DNA of 64,000 bases from an uncultured Bacteroidales bacterium (GCA_934700615.1 CAKUXR010000002.1:1-64000); one strand, 5' to 3'. Shown: positions 7,884 to 17,056, numbered from the stretch's first letter. The notes: generated by a model from the letters alone, not told the origin. Numbers and translations are program-made.

Positions 7884-9638
7884 TTATTGGCCTGAACGTA
7901 CAATTCCACGGCTTTCCATGAGTTCCTTGAAGTAGTTGTCCAGACTCTTTCCACTACTGTTGATGCCAAGTTTCGACCTGATTCTGGTGCGCAGGGAATA
8001 GATGCTGTTCATGTTGGTATGATCATAAAGCATACGGATAGACTGCTGGGAGAAGCCCAGACATATCAGGCTGCAATAGCACATTTCATGCCTGGAAAGA
8101 TCAGGATGCTCATTATGAAGATCGCTGATGAGATTGTGGGTGAAAAGGTCTGTGATGGATATTATGTCCTCCTCCCATTTGATATTGGTAACAGGGCTGA
8201 CCTTGACATACTCCTTGAACTTCTCGTAGAATTGACTTGGGCGGCCTTCATACAGCGATGCCAGTTCAATCAGGTCCTTGAGTCCGTCCATTCGCTTGCC
8301 GAGGAGTCTGGACATCTCACCGCTCATTCCTGCCTTCTGTCCGAGTTCCGCCTTGAGAGATTCGTACTTTTCGCTCATCTCCGAATATCCCTCACGCACG
8401 GTATCCACATACTTCATGGCCTCTTCCTGCCTTCTGACCTGGTCCTTGAGCCTCTTTCTGAATATGACATATCCCAAGCCCGCCAGAAGGACAAAAATCA
8501 TGACGACGACAAGGAAAACAAGTCTCTGGTTCTGATGCCTGATCGCCAGAATATCATAGGAGTCCTGAAGATATTCGTTTTTGTACTTCATCTCAGCCGC
8601 CTGGATGAGGGAACTCTTGGTTTCAATGAAAAGAGAATCCTCCAGAGCGGAGAATTTTCTTTCATTGACAAGTGCATCCGCATATTTGCCGTTCCGTTCA
8701 TATAGACGGGAAAGTGTGTAGTACACTCCTAGACGGATTTTAAGAGGAGGATGACTCTGGATGGACTTGTTCAGCCAGTAGGCAGCCTTGTCATCATTTC
8801 CGCACCTGTAGTAAGCGACCCCCAATATATTATAGTGTGAAATAGGGACGTTGCCGCCACAGTATTTGTCATATATCTGCTTCAACCGGTCAAGAGCCTC
8901 TTGGCTTCGGGTCGAATCAACTTCGTAAAGCAGCATTGCCTCCGAACTTGACAGTTTCAATACTGATGCAGTATCATTCACCTGCTTTGCGACAGGCATC
9001 GCCTCATATATTGCAGAAAGCGCCTCCTCATTGCGGCCGAGCTGCATCAACATATTGATTTGTTGGTATTTGGGTATCAGATACTGAGCTGATTCCCCAC
9101 TTCCTTTCAGCAAATCCACAGCTATGGTAAACCTCTCAAGTGCATCTTCGAAATCCTGCTGGAAAGCATAGCAGTAACCCAAAGCATTGTTGATGGCAGC
9201 CACCAGATGGTCGTCACCAAGATTCTTGGCGTATATTTCCGCCTTGGAATAATATTCCGCAGCCATAGGGAAACTGTCCTGGGTGCTGTAACTGTTTCCT
9301 ACATTATATAATATCTGGAACTTTTCCCGGTCAGAGCCATTCTTTTCATAGTACTTCTCTGCGAACCTCATCAGGGAGTCGCCATAATACATTCCCATAT
9401 TGTGTTTCGCTCTCGTGACAAGCAAGGCATAATAGGCGCGGTCCCGCTCTTTGGAAAAACTTCTGATAGGTCTAGTCTTCAAAATGGTCAATGCACTGTC
9501 AGGATCCACAGTAATGATTTCATTGGCCTCCTGCAGAAAAGAATCATACTCCTTCCCGCAACTGCATAGGGCAAGGGCGGAAAGAATACAAAATACATAT
9601 ATAATATAGGACTCGAGGAGTCTCTTGAATCGGATCAT
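7884..9638 (-). CDS. TPR lipoprotein/transmembrane regulator with C-terminal HTH
   Basis: A 584-residue protein with a lipoprotein-like N-terminus (ALALCSCGKE), tetratricopeptide repeats over about residues 35-345 (for example YYSKAEIYAKNLGD, ALGYCYAFQQDFEDALERF), one transmembrane helix near 369-391 (LVFLVVVMIFVLLAGLGYVIF core), a charged coiled coil (about 392-450), and a C-terminal helix-turn-helix-like domain (about 503-568; HEMCYCSLICLGFSQQSIRML, YSLRTRIRSKLGI). This architecture recurs in Bacteroidota next to surface-protein operons and is thought to carry an envelope signal across the inner membrane to DNA. The frame also opens at TTG 9644; ATG 9638 is preferred. Its position directly upstream of the fimbrillin operon, on the same strand, makes that operon its most likely target. 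Confidence 0.8.
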   Translation of the reverse strand: MIRFKRLLESYIIYVFCILSALALCSCGKEYDSFLQEANEIITVDPDSALTILKTRPIRSFSKERDRAYYALLVTRAKHNMGMYYGDSLMRFAEKYYEKNGSDREKFQILYNVGNSYSTQDSFPMAAEYYSKAEIYAKNLGDDHLVAAINNALGYCYAFQQDFEDALERFTIAVDLLKGSGESAQYLIPKYQQINMLMQLGRNEEALSAIYEAMPVAKQVNDTASVLKLSSSEAMLLYEVDSTRSQEALDRLKQIYDKYCGGNVPISHYNILGVAYYRCGNDDKAAYWLNKSIQSHPPLKIRLGVYYTLSRLYERNGKYADALVNERKFSALEDSLFIETKSSLIQAAEMKYKNEYLQDSYDILAIRHQNQRLVFLVVVMIFVLLAGLGYVIFRKRLKDQVRRQEEAMKYVDTVREGYSEMSEKYESLKAELGQKAGMSGEMSRLLGKRMDGLKDLIELASLYEGRPSQFYEKFKEYVKVSPVTNIKWEEDIISITDLFTHNLISDLHNEHPDLSRHEMCYCSLICLGFSQQSIRMLYDHTNMNSIYSLRTRIRSKLGINSSGKSLDNYFKELMESRGIVRSGQ

Positions 9639-9696
9639 AAACAATTCAAAACCTCAGATTCTGCAGCTTGGTCCTCTGCTCCAAGGTTACCGTTAA

Positions 9697-9704
9697 CAAA
9701 AATA
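9697..9704 (-). promoter_or_regulatory. Candidate -7 box for the TPR regulator gene
   Basis: TATTTTTG on the minus strand (plus-strand caaaaata), 59 bases before the ATG. Spacing to the nearest TTTG (9717-9720) is shorter than usual, so this is tentative. Confidence 0.4.
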
Positions 9705-9759
9705 ATAAATTTCCGTCAAAAAGATTAAGGGTGATATAGCATTTTTAAGAAAAACGTTC

Positions 9760-9767
9760 TATATTTG
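9760..9767 (+). promoter_or_regulatory. Candidate -7 box for the M6 protease gene
   Basis: TATATTTG, identical to the box of the fimbrillin operon, 50 bases upstream of the protease ATG and divergent from the regulator promoter. Sharing the same 8-mer is compatible with shared control but such boxes are short. Confidence 0.5.
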
Positions 9768-9817
9768 CGTAAGCAGCAGTTCTGATATTGTTATACGGTC
9801 AATAAACAGTATCGGAA

Positions 9818-12430
9818 ATGAAGAAATCTATATTGAAGGCAGCCGCAGCTTTGCTGATGGCAGCTACGATGCAAATCTCCGCATACGCGGTGCCTGCACT
9901 CCCTAGACTGATTACTGTCAAGCAGTCAGATGGGAGTACTATTACTATCCAAATACACGGAGACGAGAAATTCCATTATACCACCACCAGCGACGGCTAC
10001 CTGGTCGTACAGAAGAATGGTGTGTATTATCATGCCACTGCTGATGCCTCCGGATTACGAGTTACAGATATAAAAGCAAATGACCCGTCGAAAAGAAGCG
10101 GAGCGGAATCTGACCTTCTGTTCTTCAAATCCAAAGGAATACCACAGCAGTTCAAGGAATCGGCGATTGCCCGCCTCTCCAGCAGCTACAAGCCATTGCC
10201 GCTCGGACAGGGACTGAACACAGGCTTCCCTACCAAAGGAGAGATACGCACACTTGTATTGCTGGTAAATTTCAAGGACCAGTCTTTCGAGAGTGAGACC
10301 GCACAGCAGGACTTCCACAACCTGCTGAACGAGGAAGGGTACTCCCAAAACGGAGCAACCGGCAGCGCCAAGGACTATTACCTCCAGAATTCAAACTATC
10401 AGTTCAATCCTACATTTGACGTATATGGTCCTGTGACACTCTCACATGACACCAAATACTATGGAGAGAATGACAAATACGGCATTGACAGCAGGGCTGA
10501 AGAAATGATAGCTGAGGCATGCCGACTTGCCCACGACAACCTGGGCGTCAATTTCGCGAACTACGACCTCAACAATGACGGCATAGTCGATAACGTATTC
10601 GTATTCTATGCCGGCAACAACGAAGCCGAAGGCGGCGGAGCCGACAAGATTTGGCCTCACAGGTCCGAGATTTCAGAAGAACTCGTACTGGATGGCAAAA
10701 GAGTATGCGTCTATGCCTGCTCTTCCGAAATCAACCTCGCGGGATACTCCCCCAAAATGGCCGGCATCGGAACATTCTGCCACGAATTCGGCCACGTTCT
10801 CGGATGGGCCGACGTATATGACACCGATGGAGCCGCAAACGGAAACTGCGAAGGCGTATGGGACTGGTCAATCATGTGCAGCGGTTCCTACAACAACCAG
10901 GGAAGAACCCCTCCGGCAGTCAGCGCCACTGCAAGATATATGGTAGGCTGGCTGGAGCCGGAAGAACTATATTACACAGGAAATTATACATTGGAATCTC
11001 TGGAGAAATCCAACAAGGCATATATCATCAGGACTGACACTGAAGGTGAATACTTCATGCTGGAAAACAGACAGAACACCTCAGGCTGGGACAAATACCT
11101 GAAAGGTCATGGCCTCATGATTTTTCACGTGGACCGTTCTGAGAGACTTGTCGCAGGAGTTCCCGCCATCGACAGATGGGACTGGAACACCCCAAACTGC
11201 GTAGCCAGCCACCAGTGTTACAGAATCATCACAGCAAGACCCAATTCCGGGGATGGCTATCAGGCATACATGCCCTTTCCGGGAGCGAGTAACAACAGGG
11301 AATTCACAGCATTGAGCAACCCTGAGAACTCGTCATGGAGCGGTGCCCACGTAGATGCGGAGCTGTTCAACATCACTGAAGAGAACGGAAAAATCACCTT
11401 TCGCGTAATCACGTCCAACGAGGAGCGCATAAATGTAGAGTCTGTCGAAATCAACGGCAGAAACAGCATGATTGTAAACGATACTATCCAGTTCCGCGCA
11501 ATCATTACTCCTGACAAGGCATACAACAAGAATGTCAAGTGGGAATCTTCAAATCCTTCAGTCGCAACCATCGATGAGAACGGATTGGCAAAAGCGGTCA
11601 AGGAAGGTACTACCACCATCAAAGTCACCACTGAAGACGGTGGCCACACCGATGAAAAGCAGCTGAAAGTCATTGACGGACAGATATTCAGAGCCAGAAC
11701 CGTCAACACTTCCAAGTTCCCTGTTTCCGGAATAAAAGTGACTGTCTCCAACGGCAAGCAGAACTACACTGCCGAGTCGAACAGCAAGGGCATAATCGAA
11801 ATCTCCGGCCTTGCCGAGGGATTGTACAGTCTCAAGACTGCCCAGTCTGAATACCCTGCACAGGACAAGGGCCTCAACATCATGAAGGGTGCATCTCTCT
11901 GCGACATCGTCCTGTTCAACAAGGATGAAATGGAGACAGGCACAGGTGCGTTTAACCTCTCCCTCAACGAATATGAGACTTCAGCATTCCTGACATGGCC
12001 AGGTTCCAAGGCCACACAGTGGATTGTCAAATACTATCCTACCGACAAGCCGGGCGAGGTCAAGACTCTGATGACAACGGTTCCGAAGATCAATATCGAG
12101 GGACTCAAGAGGGGGACTTCCTATACTGTGAGCGTGGCTGAGATGGACGGTGTCATTGAAAACAACTTCAGGAAAGTCTCATTCAAGACTGCCAAACAGA
12201 CATCTGTTTACCCTGCAATCCTCGTACATTCAATGTACGAAAAGGGTGACGTCATTCTGCTCAAGGCCGGCAATGTTCCTGACGGCGCAACTATCCGCTG
12301 GGAGGTCGACGGCAACAAAGTCGAGGACATCGAATTCCCTGTTTCCGGACCTGAACACAAAATAGAATTGTTCATCAAGGGCGGAGAAGGCGAAGAAATC
12401 ATAACCAAATATGTCACTGTCATAGAATAA
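9818..12430 (+). CDS. Secreted M6 family metalloprotease, multidomain
   Basis: An 870-residue exported protein with a Sec signal (cleavage likely after AYA, about residue 24). A conserved N-terminal prodomain-like part is followed by the M6 (immune inhibitor A/InhA-like) zinc protease domain, with catalytic HEFGH at residues 322-326 and downstream GWADVYD. The linker region DLNNDGIVDNVFVFYAGNNEAEGG is typical of Bacteroidota M6 enzymes. C-terminal modules: a BIG_2 Ig-like domain (about 537-615, with KNVKWESSNPSVATID), a carboxypeptidase-regulatory-like beta sandwich (about 624-695), and a fibronectin type III-like domain (about 709-792). No T9SS C-terminal sorting signal was recognised, so its final location (periplasm, surface or secreted) is uncertain. 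Substrate unknown. It begins a two-gene unit with the downstream lipoprotein and is divergent from the TPR regulator. Confidence 0.88.
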   Translation: MKKSILKAAAALLMAATMQISAYAVPALPRLITVKQSDGSTITIQIHGDEKFHYTTTSDGYLVVQKNGVYYHATADASGLRVTDIKANDPSKRSGAESDLLFFKSKGIPQQFKESAIARLSSSYKPLPLGQGLNTGFPTKGEIRTLVLLVNFKDQSFESETAQQDFHNLLNEEGYSQNGATGSAKDYYLQNSNYQFNPTFDVYGPVTLSHDTKYYGENDKYGIDSRAEEMIAEACRLAHDNLGVNFANYDLNNDGIVDNVFVFYAGNNEAEGGGADKIWPHRSEISEELVLDGKRVCVYACSSEINLAGYSPKMAGIGTFCHEFGHVLGWADVYDTDGAANGNCEGVWDWSIMCSGSYNNQGRTPPAVSATARYMVGWLEPEELYYTGNYTLESLEKSNKAYIIRTDTEGEYFMLENRQNTSGWDKYLKGHGLMIFHVDRSERLVAGVPAIDRWDWNTPNCVASHQCYRIITARPNSGDGYQAYMPFPGASNNREFTALSNPENSSWSGAHVDAELFNITEENGKITFRVITSNEERINVESVEINGRNSMIVNDTIQFRAIITPDKAYNKNVKWESSNPSVATIDENGLAKAVKEGTTTIKVTTEDGGHTDEKQLKVIDGQIFRARTVNTSKFPVSGIKVTVSNGKQNYTAESNSKGIIEISGLAEGLYSLKTAQSEYPAQDKGLNIMKGASLCDIVLFNKDEMETGTGAFNLSLNEYETSAFLTWPGSKATQWIVKYYPTDKPGEVKTLMTTVPKINIEGLKRGTSYTVSVAEMDGVIENNFRKVSFKTAKQTSVYPAILVHSMYEKGDVILLKAGNVPDGATIRWEVDGNKVEDIEFPVSGPEHKIELFIKGGEGEEIITKYVTVIE

Positions 12431-12439
12431 CATCCAATC

Positions 12440-12862
12440 ATGAAAAAGAATATCATACTACTCATATCCGGTATCCTGCTGACGTTTTTCGTTGCAGGAT
12501 GTACCAAGACCGAAGAGAAGGCTGAAGGACAACAGACACTGTTTTCCGCGCAGACGGAAATCGGCATATACAAGGACGGAAAGGCTGTCATAACATTCGA
12601 CAAGTACAGCCAGCAGATTTCCAGAAACGCTGCGGGAACCCTGTTCAGAATCCAGAGCGACAATCTGGCCAAGGTTGCAGAGTGCAGATTCTCTGCAGCG
12701 CCTTCTGACGGGAAAGACATCGAGACTACGGTTTCATTCACAGGTATAGACTCAGGCAACGTCAGTGATGTATTCAAATGCATCAAGACAGAGAACTCCA
12801 AATGCTACCTCTGGAATGAAAACATCAAATGTGGAATAATAATACCAACTAACTCTAACTAA
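12440..12862 (+). CDS. Small lipoprotein cotranscribed with M6 protease
   Basis: A 140-residue lipoprotein (lipobox VAGC, Cys21) that I do not recognise. The mature part is rich in beta-prone sequence and has three cysteines toward the C-terminus (FKCIKT, SKCYLW, IKCGII). Only 9 bases separate it from the protease gene, so it is translated from the same message. A role as inhibitor, chaperone or anchor of the protease is possible but purely contextual. Confidence 0.65.
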   Translation: MKKNIILLISGILLTFFVAGCTKTEEKAEGQQTLFSAQTEIGIYKDGKAVITFDKYSQQISRNAAGTLFRIQSDNLAKVAECRFSAAPSDGKDIETTVSFTGIDSGNVSDVFKCIKTENSKCYLWNENIKCGIIIPTNSN

Positions 12863-12954
12863 TTCAAGTTTCACAACCAAATGACTTACAATTGCCCATA
12901 CGGGCTCACAATAAAAGGTACTTAACTTTAGTTTATCAATAAGGAAACTTGAAT
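12862..12954 (+). repeat. Long-range inverted repeat in the 3' UTR of the protease unit
   Basis: Arms attcaagtttc (12862-12872) and gaaacttgaat (12944-12954) are perfectly complementary over 11 bp and enclose about 70 nt. The first arm begins at the stop codon of the small lipoprotein gene. The enclosed stretch has no ORF. Confidence 0.5.
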
Positions 12955-12978
12955 AACTGGCGACCAAATAATAGCCAC

Positions 12979-13018
12979 GGGCAGTTCCGATGTTCGGCGG
13001 AACTGCCCTTTTAGTTTT
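12979..13018 (+). terminator. Strong intrinsic terminator
   Basis: Perfect 10-bp stem gggcagttcc (12979-12988) / ggaactgccc (12999-13008), 10-nt loop, followed by TTTTAGTTTTG. It ends the protease/lipoprotein transcript. Confidence 0.85.
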
Positions 13019-13070
13019 GCAGAAATGATATTTCGGCGTAATTTCGCACTGACAAAATACAAAAGTGAGT

Positions 13071-13619
13071 ATGATTACACATTATATTGGCATGCCCGAC
13101 AGCAACGAGGGAAGGAGTGAGGTGGAAATCAGGACTTATGATTTTCTGGATTCACTTGGTATTCAATACGAAACGGTATGTCACGAGGCGGCATTCACTA
13201 TGGAGCAGTGCCAGGAAATCGAGAAGACGCTCGGGGTTCCGATCTGCAAGAACCTGTTCCTCTGCAACCGCCAGCAGACTCAGTTCTATCTTCTGATGCT
13301 CCCGGGAGACAAGCACTTCAAGACAAAATTCCTGTCTTCGGAACTCGGCTGCGCCAGGCTGTCATTCGCGGACGAAAGCAAAATGACCGAACTGCTCGGA
13401 ATCCATCCGGGTTCGGTGTCGGTGATGGGACTTATCAATGACAAAGAACTGAAAGTCATGCTTGTCATTGACAATGACCTGATGAAATCAGAATATCTGG
13501 GGTGCCACCCGTGCATCAATACGGCAACATTGAAAATAAAGATGACGGACCTGCTGGAGAAGATAATTCCGGCAACGGGACATACATGTAAGATAGTGAC
13601 ACTCAGGACTGAAGAGTAA
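13071..13619 (+). CDS. Prolyl-tRNA editing (YbaK/ProX-type) domain protein
   Basis: A 182-residue stand-alone YbaK/EbsC-fold protein of the 'prolyl-tRNA synthetase-associated domain' (ProXp/PrdX) group, which deacylates mischarged Ala- or Cys-tRNA(Pro) in trans. Landmarks: CHEAAFTMEQC, CKNLFLCNRQQTQFYLLMLPGDKHFKTK with the conserved Lys/Asn substrate pocket segment, and PGSVSVMGLIND. The length matches the family (about 160-185). GTG at 13065 is an alternative start two codons upstream. A TAATTTCG box (13039-13046) is a candidate -7 element. It converges with the MATE gene, 8 bases apart. Confidence 0.82.
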   Translation: MITHYIGMPDSNEGRSEVEIRTYDFLDSLGIQYETVCHEAAFTMEQCQEIEKTLGVPICKNLFLCNRQQTQFYLLMLPGDKHFKTKFLSSELGCARLSFADESKMTELLGIHPGSVSVMGLINDKELKVMLVIDNDLMKSEYLGCHPCINTATLKIKMTDLLEKIIPATGHTCKIVTLRTEE

Positions 13620-13627
13620 TTCCACAG

Positions 13628-14995
13628 CTACAAGGACACGGAGTCTGAAGCCTTCACGTCCATTGACTTCAATGCTGCTATCGAAAGAGGCAAGGCCAAT
13701 GCGAATGAGATCACATCTGATATCGGCTGTGCGACAAGGAGTCCGTCAATGCCGGCCAGGCTTTCCAAAATGAAGAGCAGCGGAATGAAGAAGATGCCTT
13801 GGCGGGACATCGCCACGACTACTGCCGGGATGACGCGGCGGATGTTCTGCAGGTACATATTGGAAAGGACAATGATGCCGACCAGCGGGAACGCGGCACA
13901 TTGCCACCTCAATGCCATTGACCCGTATCTTATGACTTCGACGTCATCGGCACGGAATATCGACACGATTTCAGGTGCGAACAGCATTCCTGTCACGGCA
14001 AACACTACGCAGTATGCGGTCATCACTGAAGCGCTGAACCAGAATGCCTTACGGACCCTGTCATATTTTTCCGCACCGAAATTGAAGCCGCATACCGGCT
14101 GGAATCCCTGTCCGAAGCCGATGAGGGCGGATGACACGAAAATGATGACGCGGTTCACGATGGAGAAGGCTGCAATGGCGGAGTCACCATAATTTCCGGC
14201 CATCTGGTTCAGACAGATGGCAGCTATACAGCCCAGGCCCTGTCTTGCAAGCGATGGCAATCCGCCTGCCACGATTTCACGGTACTGTGGCATTGACGGT
14301 CTGAAATTCCTCAAACGGATTTTGATTCCGCCCCGCATTCCGGTCATACTCAGCATGATAAAGAAACTGACCGCTTCCGAAATGGCGGTCGCAAGACCGG
14401 CTCCGGCAACACCCATATCCAGCGCAAAAATGAAAATCGGGTCGAGAATGACATTGAGGACGGCTCCTATCGAAATCCCTATCATTGACATGAACGCATT
14501 GCCCTGGAGCCTCATCTGGTTGTTCAGAACAAAAGTTCCGACGATGAACGGGGTTCCGAGAAGAATGTAGCGGAAGTAGCCGACTGCGGCAGGCATGATG
14601 GTTTCGGTGGCTCCGAGAAAGCGCAATATCGGGCGTGTGAACAGGAAGCCAAGAACCGCAAAGGCGCATCCTGTCAATATTGACGTATAGAATCCGCAGG
14701 CTGCCATTGTGCCGGCCCCTTTTGTGTTGCGCGAGCCCAATGCCCTGGAGATATAGTTCCCCGACCCGTGTCCAAAAAAGAATGAAACAGCCTGAACCAG
14801 AGCCATATATGAAAACACGATTCCAAGCGCAGCTGTGGATTGCGTGTCAATGTTACCCACGAAATAGGTATCGACCAGGCTGTAAATGCTTGTGATGAGC
14901 ATGCTGACGATGGAGGGTATCGCGAACTCCCCTACCAGGTGCCCCACCGGCTTTGTCGTCATCTTTATATATTTTTCTTCTGTCTCGTTTTTCAT
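13628..14995 (-). CDS. MATE family multidrug/sodium antiporter
   Basis: A 455-residue inner-membrane protein with about 12 hydrophobic helices and the MATE signature pattern (IPSIVSMLITSIYSLVDTYFVG at the first helix, GHGSGNYISRALG after helix 2, and ALIGFGQGFQPVCGFNFGA at the start of the second half). MATE proteins export cationic drugs or metabolites using Na+ or H+ gradients. Substrate cannot be deduced. A TAACTTTG box on the minus strand (15000-15007) lies only 4 bases from the ATG, implying a very short or absent leader. Confidence 0.9.
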   Translation of the reverse strand: MKNETEEKYIKMTTKPVGHLVGEFAIPSIVSMLITSIYSLVDTYFVGNIDTQSTAALGIVFSYMALVQAVSFFFGHGSGNYISRALGSRNTKGAGTMAACGFYTSILTGCAFAVLGFLFTRPILRFLGATETIMPAAVGYFRYILLGTPFIVGTFVLNNQMRLQGNAFMSMIGISIGAVLNVILDPIFIFALDMGVAGAGLATAISEAVSFFIMLSMTGMRGGIKIRLRNFRPSMPQYREIVAGGLPSLARQGLGCIAAICLNQMAGNYGDSAIAAFSIVNRVIIFVSSALIGFGQGFQPVCGFNFGAEKYDRVRKAFWFSASVMTAYCVVFAVTGMLFAPEIVSIFRADDVEVIRYGSMALRWQCAAFPLVGIIVLSNMYLQNIRRVIPAVVVAMSRQGIFFIPLLFILESLAGIDGLLVAQPISDVISFALALPLSIAALKSMDVKASDSVSL

Positions 14996-14999
14996 ACGG

Positions 15000-15007
15000 C
15001 AAAGTTA
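15000..15007 (-). promoter_or_regulatory. -7 box abutting MATE start codon
   Basis: TAACTTTG on the minus strand, with its last base 5 positions from the A of the ATG. If used, transcription would begin at or within a few bases of the start codon (leaderless). No clear -33 element. Confidence 0.4.
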
Positions 15008-15101
15008 CAACAAGTTCAAGCTTCTGTTCAAAAATTTCAGTTTCTTTCCAGTTTTTATTTGTATTTTCGCCATGGTGTACAAGATAGTCATTGACAAGAC
15101 A

Positions 15102-15788
15102 ATGAAAATATTGGTTATTGAAGATGAGAATTCCCTGCGGGAACTGATTGCCCGGGCATTGCTGAAGGAGCAATATGTCGTAGAGGTTGCTTCGACGTAT
15201 AACGAGGCTTGGGAGAAGCTGAACATGTTTTCCTACGATTGCGTCCTGCTGGACATAATGCTTCCTGACGGAAACGGACTGGATCTTCTCAAGACTTTCA
15301 AGGAAGAAGGAAAGGTATTGAACGTCATCATCATTTCTGCGCGCAACTCATTGGAAGACAAGGTCGCAGGACTTGAAGAAGGGGCTGACGACTATCTTCC
15401 GAAGCCATTCCACACGGCAGAACTTCTGGCGAGAATCAAAAGCGTGACGAGAAGGAGCAGCGGGAACGGACGGAACGGGATTGCGTTCGGCAATGTCAGG
15501 CTGAATCCGGACAGCAGGGTCGTGGAAATCAACGGAAAGACATTGACCTTGGTGAAGAAAGAATACGATATCCTGCAGTATTTTCTGCTGCGGCCAGGAC
15601 ATATGGTAGATAAGGCGGTCTTGGCTGAAGCCGTGTGGGGTGACGACATCTATCTGGCAGACAATTTCGATTTCATATACTCACAGGTAAAGAATCTACG
15701 CAAGAAACTTGAAGAAGCTGGCGCAAATATCGAAATCAAGTCGGTTTACGGATTCGGATACAAACTCATTTCTAAGGAAGGTCAATGA
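15102..15788 (+). CDS. OmpR-family response regulator
   Basis: A 228-residue response regulator: receiver domain (residues 1-115) with acidic pair E7/D8, phosphoacceptor D51 (VLLDIMLPDGNGL), switch residue S79 and K101 (LPKPF), then an OmpR/PhoB winged-helix DNA-binding domain (about 130-226; LTLVKKEYDILQYF, SVYGFGYKL). The frame opens far upstream, but MKILVIEDE at 15102 is the canonical start. It overlaps the kinase gene by 4 bases (ATGA), so the pair is translationally coupled. Likely controls the downstream PepSY-like genes or envelope functions; targets unknown. Confidence 0.93.
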   Translation: MKILVIEDENSLRELIARALLKEQYVVEVASTYNEAWEKLNMFSYDCVLLDIMLPDGNGLDLLKTFKEEGKVLNVIIISARNSLEDKVAGLEEGADDYLPKPFHTAELLARIKSVTRRSSGNGRNGIAFGNVRLNPDSRVVEINGKTLTLVKKEYDILQYFLLRPGHMVDKAVLAEAVWGDDIYLADNFDFIYSQVKNLRKKLEEAGANIEIKSVYGFGYKLISKEGQ

Positions 15789-17056
15789 AACTGATTCACA
15801 ATATTGCCGTACGGCTGTCCGTAGCATTGCTCCCGGTCATCGGACTCTGGGCCATGGTCTTCTATTTCGTCATTGTAGATGAAATCAATGATGAGGCTGA
15901 CGACCTGCTGGAGAGTTATGCTGAGCAGCTGATGGTGAGGAAGTTGTCGGGGAAGGAATTGCCTGTTACCAACATCATGACGGACGGGCATTACAGTATT
16001 TCCCAGGTCACGGAGTCTTATGCGGATTCCCAGGCCGGGATGGTATATTATGACGCAGATTTCTATATCAGCGAAACCGATGAGAATGAACCGGCAAGAT
16101 TCCTGAAAACCATTTTCAAGGACCGCGAAGGACGCTGTTTCGAACTCATTGTAGCAACTCCGACGTTCGAGAAAAACGACTTAATAGGCACCATTCTCTG
16201 GTGGATACTGGCATTGTATCTAATTCTGCTTCTGACAGTTATCTTAATTACACTTGTCGTGCTCCAGAAGAGCATGCGTCCTCTTTACAAGATTCTTGAC
16301 TGGCTGAACGCCTATACTCCGGGCAAATTCCACAGCCGCCTGTCCATAGATACAGACATCCATGAATTTCGCCAGCTGGAGAAAGTCACTACAGAGGCGA
16401 CAGACCGTTCCGACAAGGCTTTTGAAAAGCAGAAACAGTTCATCGGGAATGCGTCGCATGAGTTGCAGACACCGCTTGCCGTACTCGGAGGACGGATTGA
16501 CTGGATGCTGGACAATGATTCTCTGGGAGAGGAAAGTGTGGGTGAACTTGTCCAGATGAAGCGTGAACTCGGCCATATCGTGAGACTCAACAAGACTCTC
16601 CTTCTGCTTACCAAGATTGACAATGACCAGTTCCCTGACCAGACTGATGTAAACCTTTCCTCTATGGTTCTGTCCCAGAAGGAGTTGTGTGAGGAGATTT
16701 TCAGCAGCAAGAGAATCAGCTGTTCGGTACAGGTTCCGGATGAGCCGGTCATTATCAGGATGAATGAGACTCTTGCCTCGATTCTGGTCACTAACATCAT
16801 CAAGAACGCGTTCGTGCACAGCCCTGAGGGCGGTACAGTGGCATTGACATTGACAGAAAACGAACTGGTCGTCGCGAACAGCGGGGATTCTCCTTTGGAT
16901 CAGAGCCGCATTTTCGACAGGTTCTATCAGGGCGCGAAGAAAGACGGTTCCACCGGGCTCGGACTGGCTCTTGCCAAGACTATTGCCGACAGAAACGGGC
17001 TCCGCCTTACCTATTCTTACGAGAATGGCATGCATCTTTTCCGCATCGGATTCTGA
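15785..17056 (+). CDS. Sensor histidine kinase, two-component
   Basis: A 423-residue membrane kinase: first transmembrane helix at about 10-32, periplasmic sensor region about 33-135, second helix near 136-160, a HAMP-like linker, HisKA with phosphorylated H225 (GNASHELQTPL), then HATPase_c with N box NIIKNAFVHS, and G boxes ANSGD and STGLGLALAK. The sensor domain has no recognised ligand motif. Partner of the preceding regulator by gene overlap. Downstream PepSY-like proteins may feed into signal detection, a recurrent arrangement in Bacteroidota. Confidence 0.92.
   Translation: MKLIHNIAVRLSVALLPVIGLWAMVFYFVIVDEINDEADDLLESYAEQLMVRKLSGKELPVTNIMTDGHYSISQVTESYADSQAGMVYYDADFYISETDENEPARFLKTIFKDREGRCFELIVATPTFEKNDLIGTILWWILALYLILLLTVILITLVVLQKSMRPLYKILDWLNAYTPGKFHSRLSIDTDIHEFRQLEKVTTEATDRSDKAFEKQKQFIGNASHELQTPLAVLGGRIDWMLDNDSLGEESVGELVQMKRELGHIVRLNKTLLLLTKIDNDQFPDQTDVNLSSMVLSQKELCEEIFSSKRISCSVQVPDEPVIIRMNETLASILVTNIIKNAFVHSPEGGTVALTLTENELVVANSGDSPLDQSRIFDRFYQGAKKDGSTGLGLALAKTIADRNGLRLTYSYENGMHLFRIGF

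Noticed and set aside
9818..12430. Type IX secretion C-terminal signal on the M6 protease
   Set aside because: The C-terminus ends in an ordinary beta strand (IITKYVTVIE) without the conserved T9SS motifs.
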